A stretch of DNA of 64,000 bases. Source: Clusia tigrina (lineage: Eukaryota; Arthropoda; Insecta; Diptera; Clusiidae). The DNA is taken from positions 112,018,542 through 112,082,541 of the forward strand of contig OV050032.1 in the NCBI GenBank assembly GCA_920105625.2. Direction: 5' to 3'. Of the stretch, positions 26,642 through 39,170 are shown in pieces (within the stretch, counting starts at the first letter, position 1; every line of letters starts with the position of its first letter). The notes beneath the pieces are model-generated. The model had not been told where the DNA came from and ran no database searches. It saw nothing but the letters and a program-made list of their open reading frames with translations. The position numbers and the translations under genes were made by a program.

Positions 26642-27418
26642 ACAAAATTTCAATGTTTTATGACGCTCCAGTAAAAAGTTACAAGCATTTGTATGTTGCA
26701 AACTTTGATAGGTGTAGGACGTACCGTAAAGAAGTTAGGGGCGTTTGAAGTTTTATCAGTGTTTGATTTGGGACTCTAGGGTAGCATAGCTTTGAGCGAT
26801 AACTTAAATTGACAAGAGGGTCGAGTACTTTATTGTAACAAAATTTCAAGGTTTTATGACGCTCCAGTAAAAAGTTACAAGCATTTGAATGTTGCCAACT
26901 TTGATGGGTGTAGGACGTACCGTAAAGAAGTTAGGACCATTTGAAGTTTTATCAGTGTTTGATTTGGGACTCAAGGGTAGCATAGCTTTGAACGATAGCT
27001 TAAATTGACAAGAGGCTCGAGTACTTTATTGTTACAAAATTTCAAGGTTTTATGACGCTCCAGTAAAAAGTTTCAAGCATTTGTATGTTGCAAACTTTGA
27101 TAGGTGTGCCGTAAAGAAGTTAGGGGCTTTTGAAGTTTTATCAGTGTTTGATTTGGGACTCAATGGTAGCATAGTTTTGAGCGATAGCTTAAATCGACAA
27201 GAGACTCGGGTACTTCATTGTTACAAAATTTCAAGGTTTTATGACGCTCCAGTAAAAAGTTACAAGCATTTGTATGTTGCAAACTTTGATAGGTGTAGGA
27301 CGTATCGTAAAGAAGTTAGGGGCGTTTGAAGTTTTATCAGTGTTTGATTTGGGACTCAAGGGTAGCATAGCTTTGAGCGATGGCCTAAATTGACAAGAGG
27401 CTCGAGTACTTTATTGTT
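26642..27418 (+). repeat. Domain B 4-mer block with 7-bp deletion, copy 1 (777 bp)
   Basis: Three 196-bp units and one 189-bp unit (27034-27222), in which ggtgtaggacgtaccg has become ggtgtgccg. It aligns with the next block at an offset of exactly 777 bp. Confidence 0.88.
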
Positions 27419-28195
27419 ACAAAATTTCAATGTTTTATGACGCTCCAGTAAAAAGTTACAAGCATTTGTATGTTGCAAACTTTGATAGGTGTAGGACGTA
27501 CCGTAAAGAAGTTAGGGGCGTTTGAAGTTTTATCAGTGTTTGATTTGGGACTCTAGGGTAGCATAGCTTTGAGCGATAACTTAAATTGACAAGAGGGTCG
27601 AGTACTTTATTGTAACAAAATTTCAAGGTTTTATGACGCTCCAGTAAAAAGTTACAAGCATTTGAATGTTGCCAACTTTGATGGGTGTAGGACGTACCGT
27701 AAAGAAGTTAGGACCATTTGAAGTTTTATCAGTGTTTGATTTGGGACTCAAGGGTAGCATAGCTTTGAGCGATAGCTTAAATTGACAAGAGGCTCGAGTA
27801 CTTTATTGTTACAAAATTTCAAGGTTTTATGACGCTCCAGTAAAAAGTTTCAAGCATTTGTATGTTGCAAACTTTGATAGGTGTACCGTAAAGAAGTTAG
27901 GGGCTTTTGAAGTTTTATCAGTGTTTGATTTGGGACTCAATGGTAGCATAGTTTTGAGCGATAGCTTAAATCGACAAGAGACTCGGGTACTTCATTGTTA
28001 CAAAATTTCAAGGTTTTATGACGCTCCAGTAAAAAGTTACAAGCATTTGTATGTTGCAAACTTTGATAGGTGTAGGACGTACCGTATAGAAGTTAGGGCC
28101 ATTTGAAGTTTTATCAGTGTTTGATTTGGGACTCAAGGGTAGCATAGCTTTGAGCGATGGCTTAAATTGACAATAGGCTCGAGTACTTTATTGTT
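27419..28195 (+). repeat. Domain B 4-mer block with 7-bp deletion, copy 2 (777 bp)
   Basis: Tandem copy of 26642-27418. Its 189-bp unit is 27811-27999, with ggtgtaccg at the deletion. The lost 7 bp are flanked by gta on both sides, which fits replication slippage. Confidence 0.88.
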
Positions 28196-28429
28196 ACAAA
28201 ATTTCAAGGTTTTATGACGCTCCAGTAAAAAGTTACAAGCATTTGTATGTTGCCAACTTTGATAGGTGTAGGATGTACCGTATAGAAGTTTGGGGCGTTT
28301 GAAGTTTTATCAGTGTTTGATTTGGGACTCAAGGGTAGCATAGCTTTGAGCGATAGCTTAAATTGACAAGAGGCTCTAGTACTTTATTGTTACAAAATTT
28401 CAAGGTTTTATGACGCTCCAGTAAAAAGT

Positions 28430-30780
28430 TACAAGCATTTGTATGTTGCAAACTTTGATAGGTGTAGGACGTACCGTATAGAAGTTACGGCCATTTGAAG
28501 TTTTTTCAGTGTTTGATTTGGGACTCTAGTGTAGCATAGCTTTGAGCGATAGCTTAAATTGACAAGAGGCTCGAGTACTTTATTGTTACAAAATTTCAAG
28601 GTTTTATGACGCTCCAGTAAAAAGATACAAGCATTTGTATGTTGCAAACTTTGATAGGTGTAGGACGTACCGTAAAGAAGTTAGGGGCGTTTGAAGTTTT
28701 ATCAGTTTTTGATTTGGGACTCCAGGGTAGCATAGCTTTGAGCGATGGCCTAAATTGACAAGAGGCTCGAGTACTTTATTGTTACAAAATTTCAATGTTT
28801 TATGACGCTCCAGTAAAAAGTTACAAGCATTTGTATGTTGCAAACTTTGATAGGTGTAGGACGTACCGTATAGAAGTTAGGGCCATTTGAAGTTTTATCA
28901 GTGTTTGATTTGGGACTCAAGGGTAGCATAGCTTTGAGCGATGGCTTAAATTGATAATAGGCTCGAGTACTTTATTGTTACAAAATTTCAAGGTTTTATG
29001 ACGCTCCAGTAAAAAGTTACAAGCATTTGTATGTTGCCAACTTTGATAGGTGTAGGATGTACCGTATAGAAGTTTGGGGCGTTTGAAGTTTTATCAGTGT
29101 TTGATTTGGGACTCAATAGTAGCATAGTTTTGAGCGATAGCTTAAATTGACAAGAGGCTCGAGTACTTTATTGTTACAAAATTTCAAGGTTTTATGACGC
29201 TCCAGTAAAAAGATACAAGCATTTGTATGTTGCAAACTTTGATAGGTGTAGGACGTACCGTAAAGAAGTTAGGGGCGTTTGAAGTTTTATCAGTGTTTGA
29301 TTTGGGACTCAATAGTAGCATAGTTTTGAGCGATAGCTTAAATTGACAAGAGGCTCGAGTACTTTATTGTTACAAAATTTCAAGGTTTTATGACGCTCCA
29401 GTAAAAAGATACAAGCATTTGTATGTTGCAAACTTTGATAGGTGTAGGACGTACCGTATAGAAGTTAGGGCCATTTGAAGTTTTATCAGTTTTTGATTTG
29501 GGACTCAAGGGTAGCATAGCTTTGAGCGATGGCTTAAATTGATAATAGGCTCGAGTACTTTATTGTTACAAAATTTCAAGGTTTTATGACGCTCCAGTAA
29601 AAAGTTACAAGCATTTGTATGTTGCCAACTTTGATAGGTGTAGGATGTACCGTATAGAAGTTTGGGGCGTTTGAAGTTTTATCAGTGTTTGATTTGGGAC
29701 TCAAGGGTAGCATAGCTTTGAGCGATAGCTTAAATTGACAAGAGGCTCTAGTACTTTATTGTTACAAAATTTCAAGGTTTTATGACGCTCCAGTAAAAAG
29801 TTACAAGCATTTGTATGTTGCAAACTTTGATAGGTGTAGGACGTACCGTAAATAAGTTAGGGACGTTTGAAGTTTTATCAGTGTTTGAATTGGGACTCAA
29901 GGGTAGCATAGCTTTGAGCGATGGCCTAAATTGACAAGAGGCTCGAGTACTTTATTGTTACAAAATTTCAAGGTTTTATGACGCTCCAGTAAAAAGTTAC
30001 AAGCATTTGTATGTTGCAAACTTTGATAGGTGTAGGACGTACCGTAAATAAGTTAGGGGCGTTTGAAGTTTTATCAGTGTTTGATTTGGGACACAAGGGT
30101 AGCATAGCTTTGAGCAATGGCTTAAATTGACAAGATGCTCGAGTAATTTATCGTTACAAAATTTCAAGGTTTTATGACGCTCCAATAAAAAGTTACAAGC
30201 ATTTGTATGTTGCAAACTTTGATAGGTGTAGGACGTACCGTAAAGAAGTTAGGGGCGTTTGAAGTTTTATCAGTGTTTGATTTGGGACTCAAGGGTAGCA
30301 TAGCTTTGAGCGATGGCTTAAATTGACAAGAGGCTCGAGTACTTTATTGGTACAAAATTTCAAGGTTTTATGACGCTCCAGTAAAAAGATACAAGCATTT
30401 GTATGTTGCAAACTTTGATTGGTGTAGGACGTACCGTAAAGAAGTTAGGGGCTTTTGAAGTTTTATCAGTGTTTGATTTGGGACTCAATAGTAGCATAGT
30501 TTTGAGCGATAGCTTAAATTGACAAGAGGCTCGAGTACTTTATTGTTACAAAATTTCAAGGTTTTATGACGCTCCAGTAAAAAGATACAAGCATTTGTAT
30601 GTTGCAAACTTTGATAGGTGTAGGACGTACCGTAAAGAAGTTAGGGGCGTTTGAAGTTTTATCAGTGTTTGATTTGGGACACAAGGGTAGCATAGCTTTG
30701 AGCGATGGCCTAAATTGACAAGAGGCTCGAGTACTTTATTGTTACAAAATTTCAATGTTTTATGACGCTCCAGTAAAAAG
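28430..30780 (+). repeat. Domain B 12-mer block, copy 1 (about 2352 bp)
   Basis: Markers such as agttacggcc with gttttttcag (about 28490), tttggggcg, gattgataatagg, caataaaaag (30184) and tattggtac recur in the next block at an offset of 2352, then 2548. Boundaries are approximate to about 50 bp on the left. Confidence 0.8.
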
Positions 30781-33330
30781 TTACAAGCATTTGTATGTTG
30801 CAAACTTTGATAGGTGTAGGACGTACCGTATAGAAGTTACGGCCATTTGAAGTTTTTTCAGTGTTTGATTTGGGACTCTAGTGTAGCATAGCTTTGAGCG
30901 ATAGCTTAAATTGACAAGAGGCTCGAGTACTTTATTGTTACAAAATTTCAAGGTTTTATGACGCTCCAGTAAAAAGATACAAGCATTTGTATGTTGCAAA
31001 CTTTGATAGGTGTAGGACGTACCGTAAAGAAGTTAGGGGCGTTTGAAGTTTTATCAGTTTTTGATTTGGGACTCCAGGGTAGCATAGCTTTGAGCGATGG
31101 CCTAAATTGACAAGAGGCTCGAGTACTTTATTGTTACAAAATTTCAATGTTTTATGACGCTCCAGTAAAAAGTTACAAGCATTTGTATGTTGCAAACTTT
31201 GATAGGTGTAGGACGTACCGTATAGAAGTTAGGGCCATTTGAAGTTTTATCAGTGTTTGATTTGGGACTCAAGGGTAGCATAGCTTTGAGCGATGGCTTA
31301 AATTGATAATAGGCTCGAGTACTTTATTGTTACAAAATTTCAAGGTTTTATGACGCTCCAGTAAAAAGTTACAAGCATTTGTATGTTGCCAACTTTGATA
31401 GGTGTAGGATGTACCGTATAGAAGTTTGGGGCGTTTGAAGTTTTATCAGTGTTTGATTTGGGACTCAATAGTAGCATAGTTTTGAGCGATAGCTTAAATT
31501 GACAAGAGGCTCGAGTACTTTATTGTTACAAAATTTCAAGGTTTTATGACGCTCCAGTAAAAAGATACAAGCATTTGTATGTTGCAAACTTTGATAGGTG
31601 TAGGACGTACCGTAAAGAAGTTAGGGGCGTTTGAAGTTTTATCAGTGTTTGATTTGGGACTCAATAGTAGCATAGTTTTGAGCGATAGCTTAAATTGACA
31701 AGAGGCTCGAGTACTTTATTGTTACAAAATTTCAAGGTTTTATGACGCTCCAGTAAAAAGATACAAGCATTTGTATGTTGCAAACTTTGATAGGTGTAGG
31801 ACGTACCGTAAAGAAGTTAGGGGCGTTTGAAGTTTTATCAGTTTTTGATTTGGGACTCAAGGGTAGCATAGCTTTGAGCGATGGCCTAAATTGACAAGAG
31901 GCTCGAGTACTTTATTGTTACAAAATTTCAATGTTTTATGACGCTCCAGTAAAAAGTTACAAGCATTTGTATGTTGCAAACTTTGATAGGTGTAGGACGT
32001 ACCGTATAGAAGTTAGGGCCATTTGAAGTTTTATCAGTTTTTGATTTGGGACTCAAGGGTAGCATAGCTTTGAGCGATGGCTTAAATTGATAATAGGCTC
32101 GAGTACTTTATTGTTACAAAATTTCAAGGTTTTATGACGCTCCAGTAAAAAGTTACAAGCATTTGTATGTTGCCAACTTTGATAGGTGTAGGATGTACCG
32201 TATAGAAGTTTGGGGCGTTTGAAGTTTTATCAGTGTTTGATTTGGGACTCAAGGGTAGCATAGCTTTGAGCGATAGCTTAAATTGACAAGAGGCTCGAGT
32301 ACTTTATTGTTACAAAATTTCAAGGTTTTATGACGCTCCAGTAAAAAGTTACAAGCATTTGTATGTTGCAAACTTTGATAGGTGTAGGACGTACCGTAAA
32401 TAAGTTAGGGACGTTTGAAGTTTTATCAGTGTTTGAATTGGGACTCAAGGGTAGCATAGCTTTGAGCGATGGCCTAAATTGACAAGAGGCTCGAGTACTT
32501 TATTGTTACAAAATTTCAAGGTTTTATGACGCTCCAGTAAAAAGTTACAAGCATTTGTATGTTGCAAACTTTGATAGGTGTAGGACGTACCGTAAATAAG
32601 TTAGGGGCGTTTGAAGTTTTATCAGTGTTTGATTTGGGACACAAGGGTAGCATAGCTTTGAGCAATGGCTTAAATTGACAAGATGCTCGAGTAATTTATC
32701 GTTACAAAATTTCAAGGTTTTATGACGCTCCAATAAAAAGTTACAAGCATTTGTATGTTGCAAACTTTGATAGGTGTAGGACGTACCGTAAAGAAGTTAG
32801 GGGCGTTTGAAGTTTTATCAGTGTTTGATTTGGGACTCAAGGGTAGCATAGCTTTGAGCGATGGCTTAAATTGACAAGAGGCTCGAGTACTTTATTGGTA
32901 CAAAATTTCAAGGTTTTATGACGCTCCAGTAAAAAGATACAAGCATTTGTATGTTGCAAACTTTGATTGGTGTAGGACGTACCGTAAAGAAGTTAGGGGC
33001 TTTTGAAGTTTTATCAGTGTTTGATTTGGGACTCAATAGTAGCATAGTTTTGAGCGATAGCTTAAATTGACAAGAGGCTCGAGTACTTTATTGTTACAAA
33101 ATTTCAAGGTTTTATGACGCTCCAGTAAAAAGATACAAGCATTTGTATGTTGCAAACTTTGATAGGTGTAGGACGTACCGTAAAGAAGTTAGGGGCGTTT
33201 GAAGTTTTATCAGTGTTTGATTTGGGACACAAGGGTAGCATAGCTTTGAGCGATGGCCTAAATTGACAAGAGGCTCGAGTACTTTATTGTTACAAAATTT
33301 CAATGTTTTATGATGCTCCAGTAAAAAGTT
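30781..33330 (+). repeat. Domain B 13-mer block, copy 2 (about 2548 bp)
   Basis: Direct tandem copy of the preceding block with one additional monomer near 31.8-32.0 kb. The inserted unit is a hybrid of two neighbouring classes (gtttttgatttggg with gatggcctaaattg). The right end diverges between 33330 and 33370. Confidence 0.8.
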
Positions 33331-33489
33331 ACAAGCATTTGTATGTTGCAAACTTTGATAGGTGTAGGACGTACCGTAAAGAAGTTAGGGCCATTTGAAG
33401 TTTTATCAGTGTTTGATTTGGGACTCAAGGGTAGCATAGCTTTGAGCGATAGCTTAAATTGACAAGAGGCTCGAGTACTTTATTGTTAC

Positions 33490-36400
33490 AAAATTTCAAG
33501 GTTTTATGACGCTCCAGTAAAAAGTTTCAAGCATTTGTATGTTGCAAACTTTGATAGGTGTAGGACGTACCGTAAAGAAGTTAGGGGCGTTTGAAGTTTT
33601 ATCAGTGTTTGATTTGGGACTCAAGGGTAGCATAGCTTTGAGCGATGGCCTAAATTGACAAGAGGCTCGAGTACTTTATTGTTACAAAACTTCAAGGTTT
33701 TATGACGCTCCAGTAAAATGTTACAAGCATTTGTATGTTGCAAACTTTGATAGGTGTAGGACGTACCGTAAAGAAGTTAGGGGCGTTTGAAGTTTTATCA
33801 GTGTTTGATTTGGGACACAAGGGTAGCATAGCTTTGAGCGATGGCTTAAATTGACAAGATGCTCGAGTAATTTATCGTTACAAAATTTAAAGGTTTTATG
33901 ACGCTCCAGTAAAAAGTTACAAGCATTTGTATGTTGCAAACTTTGATAGGTGTAGGACGTACCGTAAAGAAGTTAGGGGCGTTTGAAGTTTTATCAGTGT
34001 TTGATTTGGGACTCAAGGGTAGCATAGCTTTGAGCGATGGCTTAAATTGACAAGAGGCTCGAGTACTTTATTGTTACAAAATTTCAAGGTTTTATGACGC
34101 TCCAGTAAAAAGATACAAGCATTTGTATGTTGCAAACTTTGATTTTGTAGGACGTACCGTAAAGAAGTTAGGGGCTTTTGAAGTTTTATCAGTGTTTGAT
34201 TTGGGACTCAATAGTAGCATAGTTTTGAGCGATAGCTTAAATTGACAAGACGCTCGAGTACTTTATTGTTACAAAATTTCAAGGTTTTATGACGCTCCAG
34301 TAAAAAGATGCAAGCATTTGTATGTTGCAAACTTTGATAGGTGTAGGACGTACCGTAAAGAAGTTAGGGGCGTTTGAAGTTTTATCAGTGTTTGATTTGG
34401 GACTCAAGGGTAGCATAGCTTTGAGCGATGGCCTAAATTGACAAGAGGCTCGAGTACTTTATTGTTACAAAATTTCAATGTTTTATGACGCTCCAGTAAA
34501 AAGTTACAAGCATTTGTATGTTGCAAACTTTGATAGGTGTAGGACGTACCGTAAAGAAGTTAGGGGCGTTTGAAGTTTTATCAGTGTTTGATTTGGGAAT
34601 CTAGGGTAGCATAGCTTTGAGCGATAACTTAAATTGACAAGAGGGTCGAGTACTTTATTGTAACAAAATTTCAAGGTTTTATGACGCTCCAGTAAAAAGT
34701 TACAAGCATTTGAATGTTGCCAACTTTGATAGGTGTAGGACGTACCGTAAAGAAGTTAGGGCCATTTGAAGTTTTATCAGTGTTTGATTTGGGACTCAAG
34801 GGTAGCATAGCTTTGAGCGAAAGCTTAAATTGAGAAGAGGCTCGAGTACTTTATTGTTACAAAATTTCAAGGTTTTATGACGCTCCAGTAAAAAGTTTCA
34901 AGCATTTGTATGTTGCAAACTTTGATAGGTGTAGGACATACCGTAAAGAAGTTAGGGGCGTTTGAAGTTTTATCAGTGTTTGATTTGGGACTCAATAGTA
35001 GCATAGTTCTGAGCGATAGCTTAAATTGACAAGAGACTCGGGTACTTCATTGTTACAAAATTTCAAGGTTTTATGACGCTCCAGTAAAAAGATACAAGCA
35101 TTTGTATGTTGCAAACTTTGATAGGTGTAGGACGTACCGTATAGAAGTTAGGGGCGTTTGAAGTTTTATCAGTGTTTGATTTGGGACTCAATGGTAGCAT
35201 AGCTTTGAGCGATATCTTAAATTGACAAGAGGCTCGAGTACTTTATTATTACAAAATTTCAAGGTTTTATTACGCTCCAGTAAAAAGATACAAGCTTTTG
35301 AATGTTGCCAACTTTGATAGGTGTAGGACGTACCGTATAGAAGTTAGGGGCGTTTGAAGTTTTATCAGTGTTTGATTTGGGACTCATGCGTAGCATAGCT
35401 TTGAGCGATAGCTTAAATTGACAAGAGGGTCGAGTACTTTATTGTTACAAAATTTCAAGGTTTTAGGACGCTCCAGTAAAAAGTTGCAAGCATTTGTATG
35501 TTGCAAACTTTGATATGTGTAGGACGTACCGTAAAGAAGTTAGGGGCGTTTGAAGTTTTATCAGTGTTAGATTTGACACTCTAGGGTAGCATAGCTTTGA
35601 GCGATAGCTTAAATTGACAAGAGGCTCGGGTACTTCATTATTACAAAATTTCAAGGTTTTATGACGCTCCAGTAAAAAGTTACAAGCATTTTTATGTTGC
35701 AAACTTTGATAGGTGTAGGACGTACCGTATAGAAGTTAGGGGCGTTTGAAGTTTTATCAGTGTTTGATTTGGGACTCAATGGTAGCATAGTTTTGAGCGA
35801 TAGCTTAAATTGACAAGAGACTCGGGTACTTCATTGTTACAAAATTTCAAGGTTTTATGACGCTCCAGTAAAAAGATACAAGCATTTGTATGTTGCAAAC
35901 TTTGATAGGTGTAGGACGTACCGTATAGAAGTTAGGGGCGTTTGAAGTTTTATCAGTGTTTGATTTGGGACTCAATGGTAGCATAGTTTTGAGCGATATC
36001 TTAAATTGACAAGAGGCTCGAGTACTTTATTATTACAAAATTTCAAGGTTTTATGACGCTCCAGTAAAAAGTTACAAGCATTTTTATGTGGCAAACTTTG
36101 ATAGGTGTAGGACGTACCGTATAGAAGTTAGGGCCATTTGAAGTTTTATCAGTGTTTGATTTGGGACTCAAGGGTAGCATAGCTTTGAGCGATGGCCTAA
36201 ATTGACAAGAGGCTCGAGTACTTTATTGTTACAAAATTTCAAGGTTTTATGACGTTCCAGTAAAAAGATACAAGCATTTGTATGTTGCAAACTTTGATAG
36301 GTGTAGGTTGTACCGTAAATAAGTTAGGGGCGTTTGAAGTTTTATCAGTGTTTGATTTGGGACTCTAGGGTAGCATAGCTTTGACCGATAGCTTAAATTG

Positions 36401-39170
36401 ACAAGAGGCTCGGGTACTTTATTGTTACAAAATTTCAAGGTTTTATGACGCTCCAGTAAAAAGTTCCAAGCACTTGTATGTTGCAAACTTTGATAGGTGT
36501 AGGACGTAGCGTATAGAAGTTAGGGCCATTTGAAGTTTTATCAGTGTTTGATTTGGGACCCAAGGGTAGCATAGCTTTGAGCGATGGCCTAAATTGACAA
36601 GAGGCTCGAGGACTTTATTGTTACAAAATTTCAAGGTTTTATGACGCTCCAGTAAAAAGTTACAAGCATTTTTTTTGTTGCAAACTTTGATAGGTGTAGG
36701 ACGTACCGTATAGAAGTTAGGGCCATTTGAAGTTTTATCAGTGTTTGATTTGTGACTCTAGGGTAGCATAGCTTTAAGCGATGGCCTAAATTGACAAGAG
36801 GCTCGAGTACTTTATTGTTACAAAATTTCAAGGTTTTATGACGCTCCAGTAAAAAGTTACAAGTATTTGTATGTTGCCAACTTTGATAGGTGTAGGACGT
36901 GCCGTATAGAAATTAGGGCCATTTGAAGTTTTATCAGTGTTTGATTTGGACTCTAGTGTAGCATAGCTTTCAGCGATAGCTTAAATTGACAAGAGGCTCG
37001 AGTACTTTATTGTTGCAAAATTTCAAGGTTTTATGACGCTCCAGTAAAAAGTTACAAGCATTTGTATGTTGCAAACTTTGATAGGTGTAGGACGTACCGT
37101 AAAGAAGTTAGGGGCGTTTGAAGTTTTATCAGTGTTTGATTTGGGACTCAAGGGTAGCATAGCTTTGCGCGATGGCCTAAATTGCCAAGAGGCTCGAGTA
37201 CTTTATTGTTACAAAACTTCAAGGTTTTATGACGCTCCAGTAAAAAGTTACAAGCATTTGTATGTTGCAAACTTTGATAGGTGTAGGACGTACCGTAAAG
37301 AAGTTAGGGGCGTTTGAAGTTTTATCAGTGTTTGAGTTGGGACACAAGGGTAGCATAGCTTTGAGCGATGGCTTAAATTGACAAGAGGCTCGAGTACTTT
37401 ATTGTTACAAAATTTCAATTTTTTATGACGCTCCAGTAAAAAGAAACAAGCATTTGTATGTTGCAAACTTTGATAGGTGTAGGACGTACCGTAAAGAAGT
37501 TAGGGGCGTTTGAAGTTTTATCAGTGTTTGATTTGGGACTCAAGGGTAGCATAGCTTTGAGCGATGGCTTAAATTGACAAGAGGCTCGAGTACTTTAATG
37601 TTACAAAATTGCAACGTTTCTGACGCTCCAGTAAAAAGATACAAGCATTTGTATATTGCAAACTTTGATTGGTGTAGGACGTACCGTAAAGAAGTCAGGG
37701 GCTTTTGAAGTTTTATCAGTGTTTGATTTAGGACTCAATAGTAGCATAGTTTTGAGCGATAGCTTAAATTGACAAGAGGCTCGAGTACTTAATTGTTACA
37801 AAATTTCAAGGTTTTATGACGGTCCAGTAAAAAGATATAAGCATTTGTATGTTGCAAACTTTGATAGGTGTAGGACGTACCGTAAAGAAGTTAGGGGCGT
37901 TTGAAGTTTTATCAGTGTTTGATTTGGGACTCTAGGGTAGCATAGCTTTGAGCGATAGCTTAAATTGACAAGAGGCTCGAGTACTTTATTGTTACAAATT
38001 TTCAAATTTTATGACGCTCCAGTAAAAAGTTTCAAGCATTTGTATGTTGCAAACTTTGATAGGTGTAGGACGTACCGTAAAGAAGTTAGGGCGTTTGAAG
38101 TTTTATCAGTGTTTGATTTGGGACTCAAGGGTAGCATAGCTTTGAGCGATGGCCTAAATTGACAAGAGGCTCGAGTACTTTATTGTTACAAAACTTCAAG
38201 GTTTTATGACGCTCCAGTAAAAAGTTACAAGCATTTGTATGTTGCAAACTTTGATAGGTGTAGGACGTACCGTAAAGAAGTTAGGGGCGTTTGAAGTTTT
38301 ATCAGTGTTTGATTTGGGACTCAAGGGTAGCATAGCTTTGACCGATGGCCTAAATTGACAAGAGGCTCGAGTACTTTATTGTTACAAAATTTCAATGTTT
38401 TATGACGCTCCAGTAAAAAGTTACAAGCATTTGTATGTTGCAAACTTTGATAGGTGTAGGACGTACCGTAAAGAAGTTAGGGGCGTTTGAAGTTTTATCA
38501 GTGTTTGATTTGGGAATCTAGGGTAGCATAGCTTTGAGCGATAACTTAAATTGACAAGAGGGTCGAGTACTTTATTGTAACAAAATTTCAAGGTTTTTGT
38601 GACGCTCCAGTAAAAAGTTACAAGCATTTGAATGTTGCCAACTTTGATAGGTGTAGGACGTACCGTAAAGAAGTTAGGGCCATTTGAAGTTTTATCAGTG
38701 TTTGATTTGGGACTCAAGGGTAGCATAGTTCTGAGCGATAGCTTAAATTGACAAGAGACTCGGGTACTTCATTGTTACAAAATTTCAAGGTTTTATGACG
38801 CTCCAGTAAAAAGATACAAGCATTTGTATGTTGCAAACTTTGATAGGTGTAGGACGTACCGTATAGAAGTTAGGGGCGTTTGAAGTTTTATCAGTGTTTG
38901 ATTTGGGACTCAATGGTAGCATAGTTTTGAGCGATATCTTAAATTGACAAGAGGCTCGAGTACTTTATTATTACAAAATTTCAAGGTTTTATTACGCTCC
39001 AGTAAAAAGATACAAGCATTTGAATGTTGCCAACTTTGATAGGTGTAGGACGTACCGTAAAGAAGTTAGGGGCGTTTGAAGTTTTATCAGTGTTTGATTT
39101 GGGACTCTAGGGTAGCATAGCTTTGAGCGATAGCTTAAATTGATAAGAGGCTCGAGTACTTTATTGTTAC
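33490..39170 (+). repeat. Domain C higher-order repeat, copy 1 (about 29 monomers)
   Basis: Contains private markers in a fixed order: gattttgtagg (34141, a 195-bp unit), gtaggacata (34931), tttgacactctag, gacgtagcg, an eight-base t run in catttttttt, gtgccgtataga (36900), tttcagcg and tttgcgcg (37164). Each recurs in copy 2. Boundaries are approximate. Confidence 0.75.
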
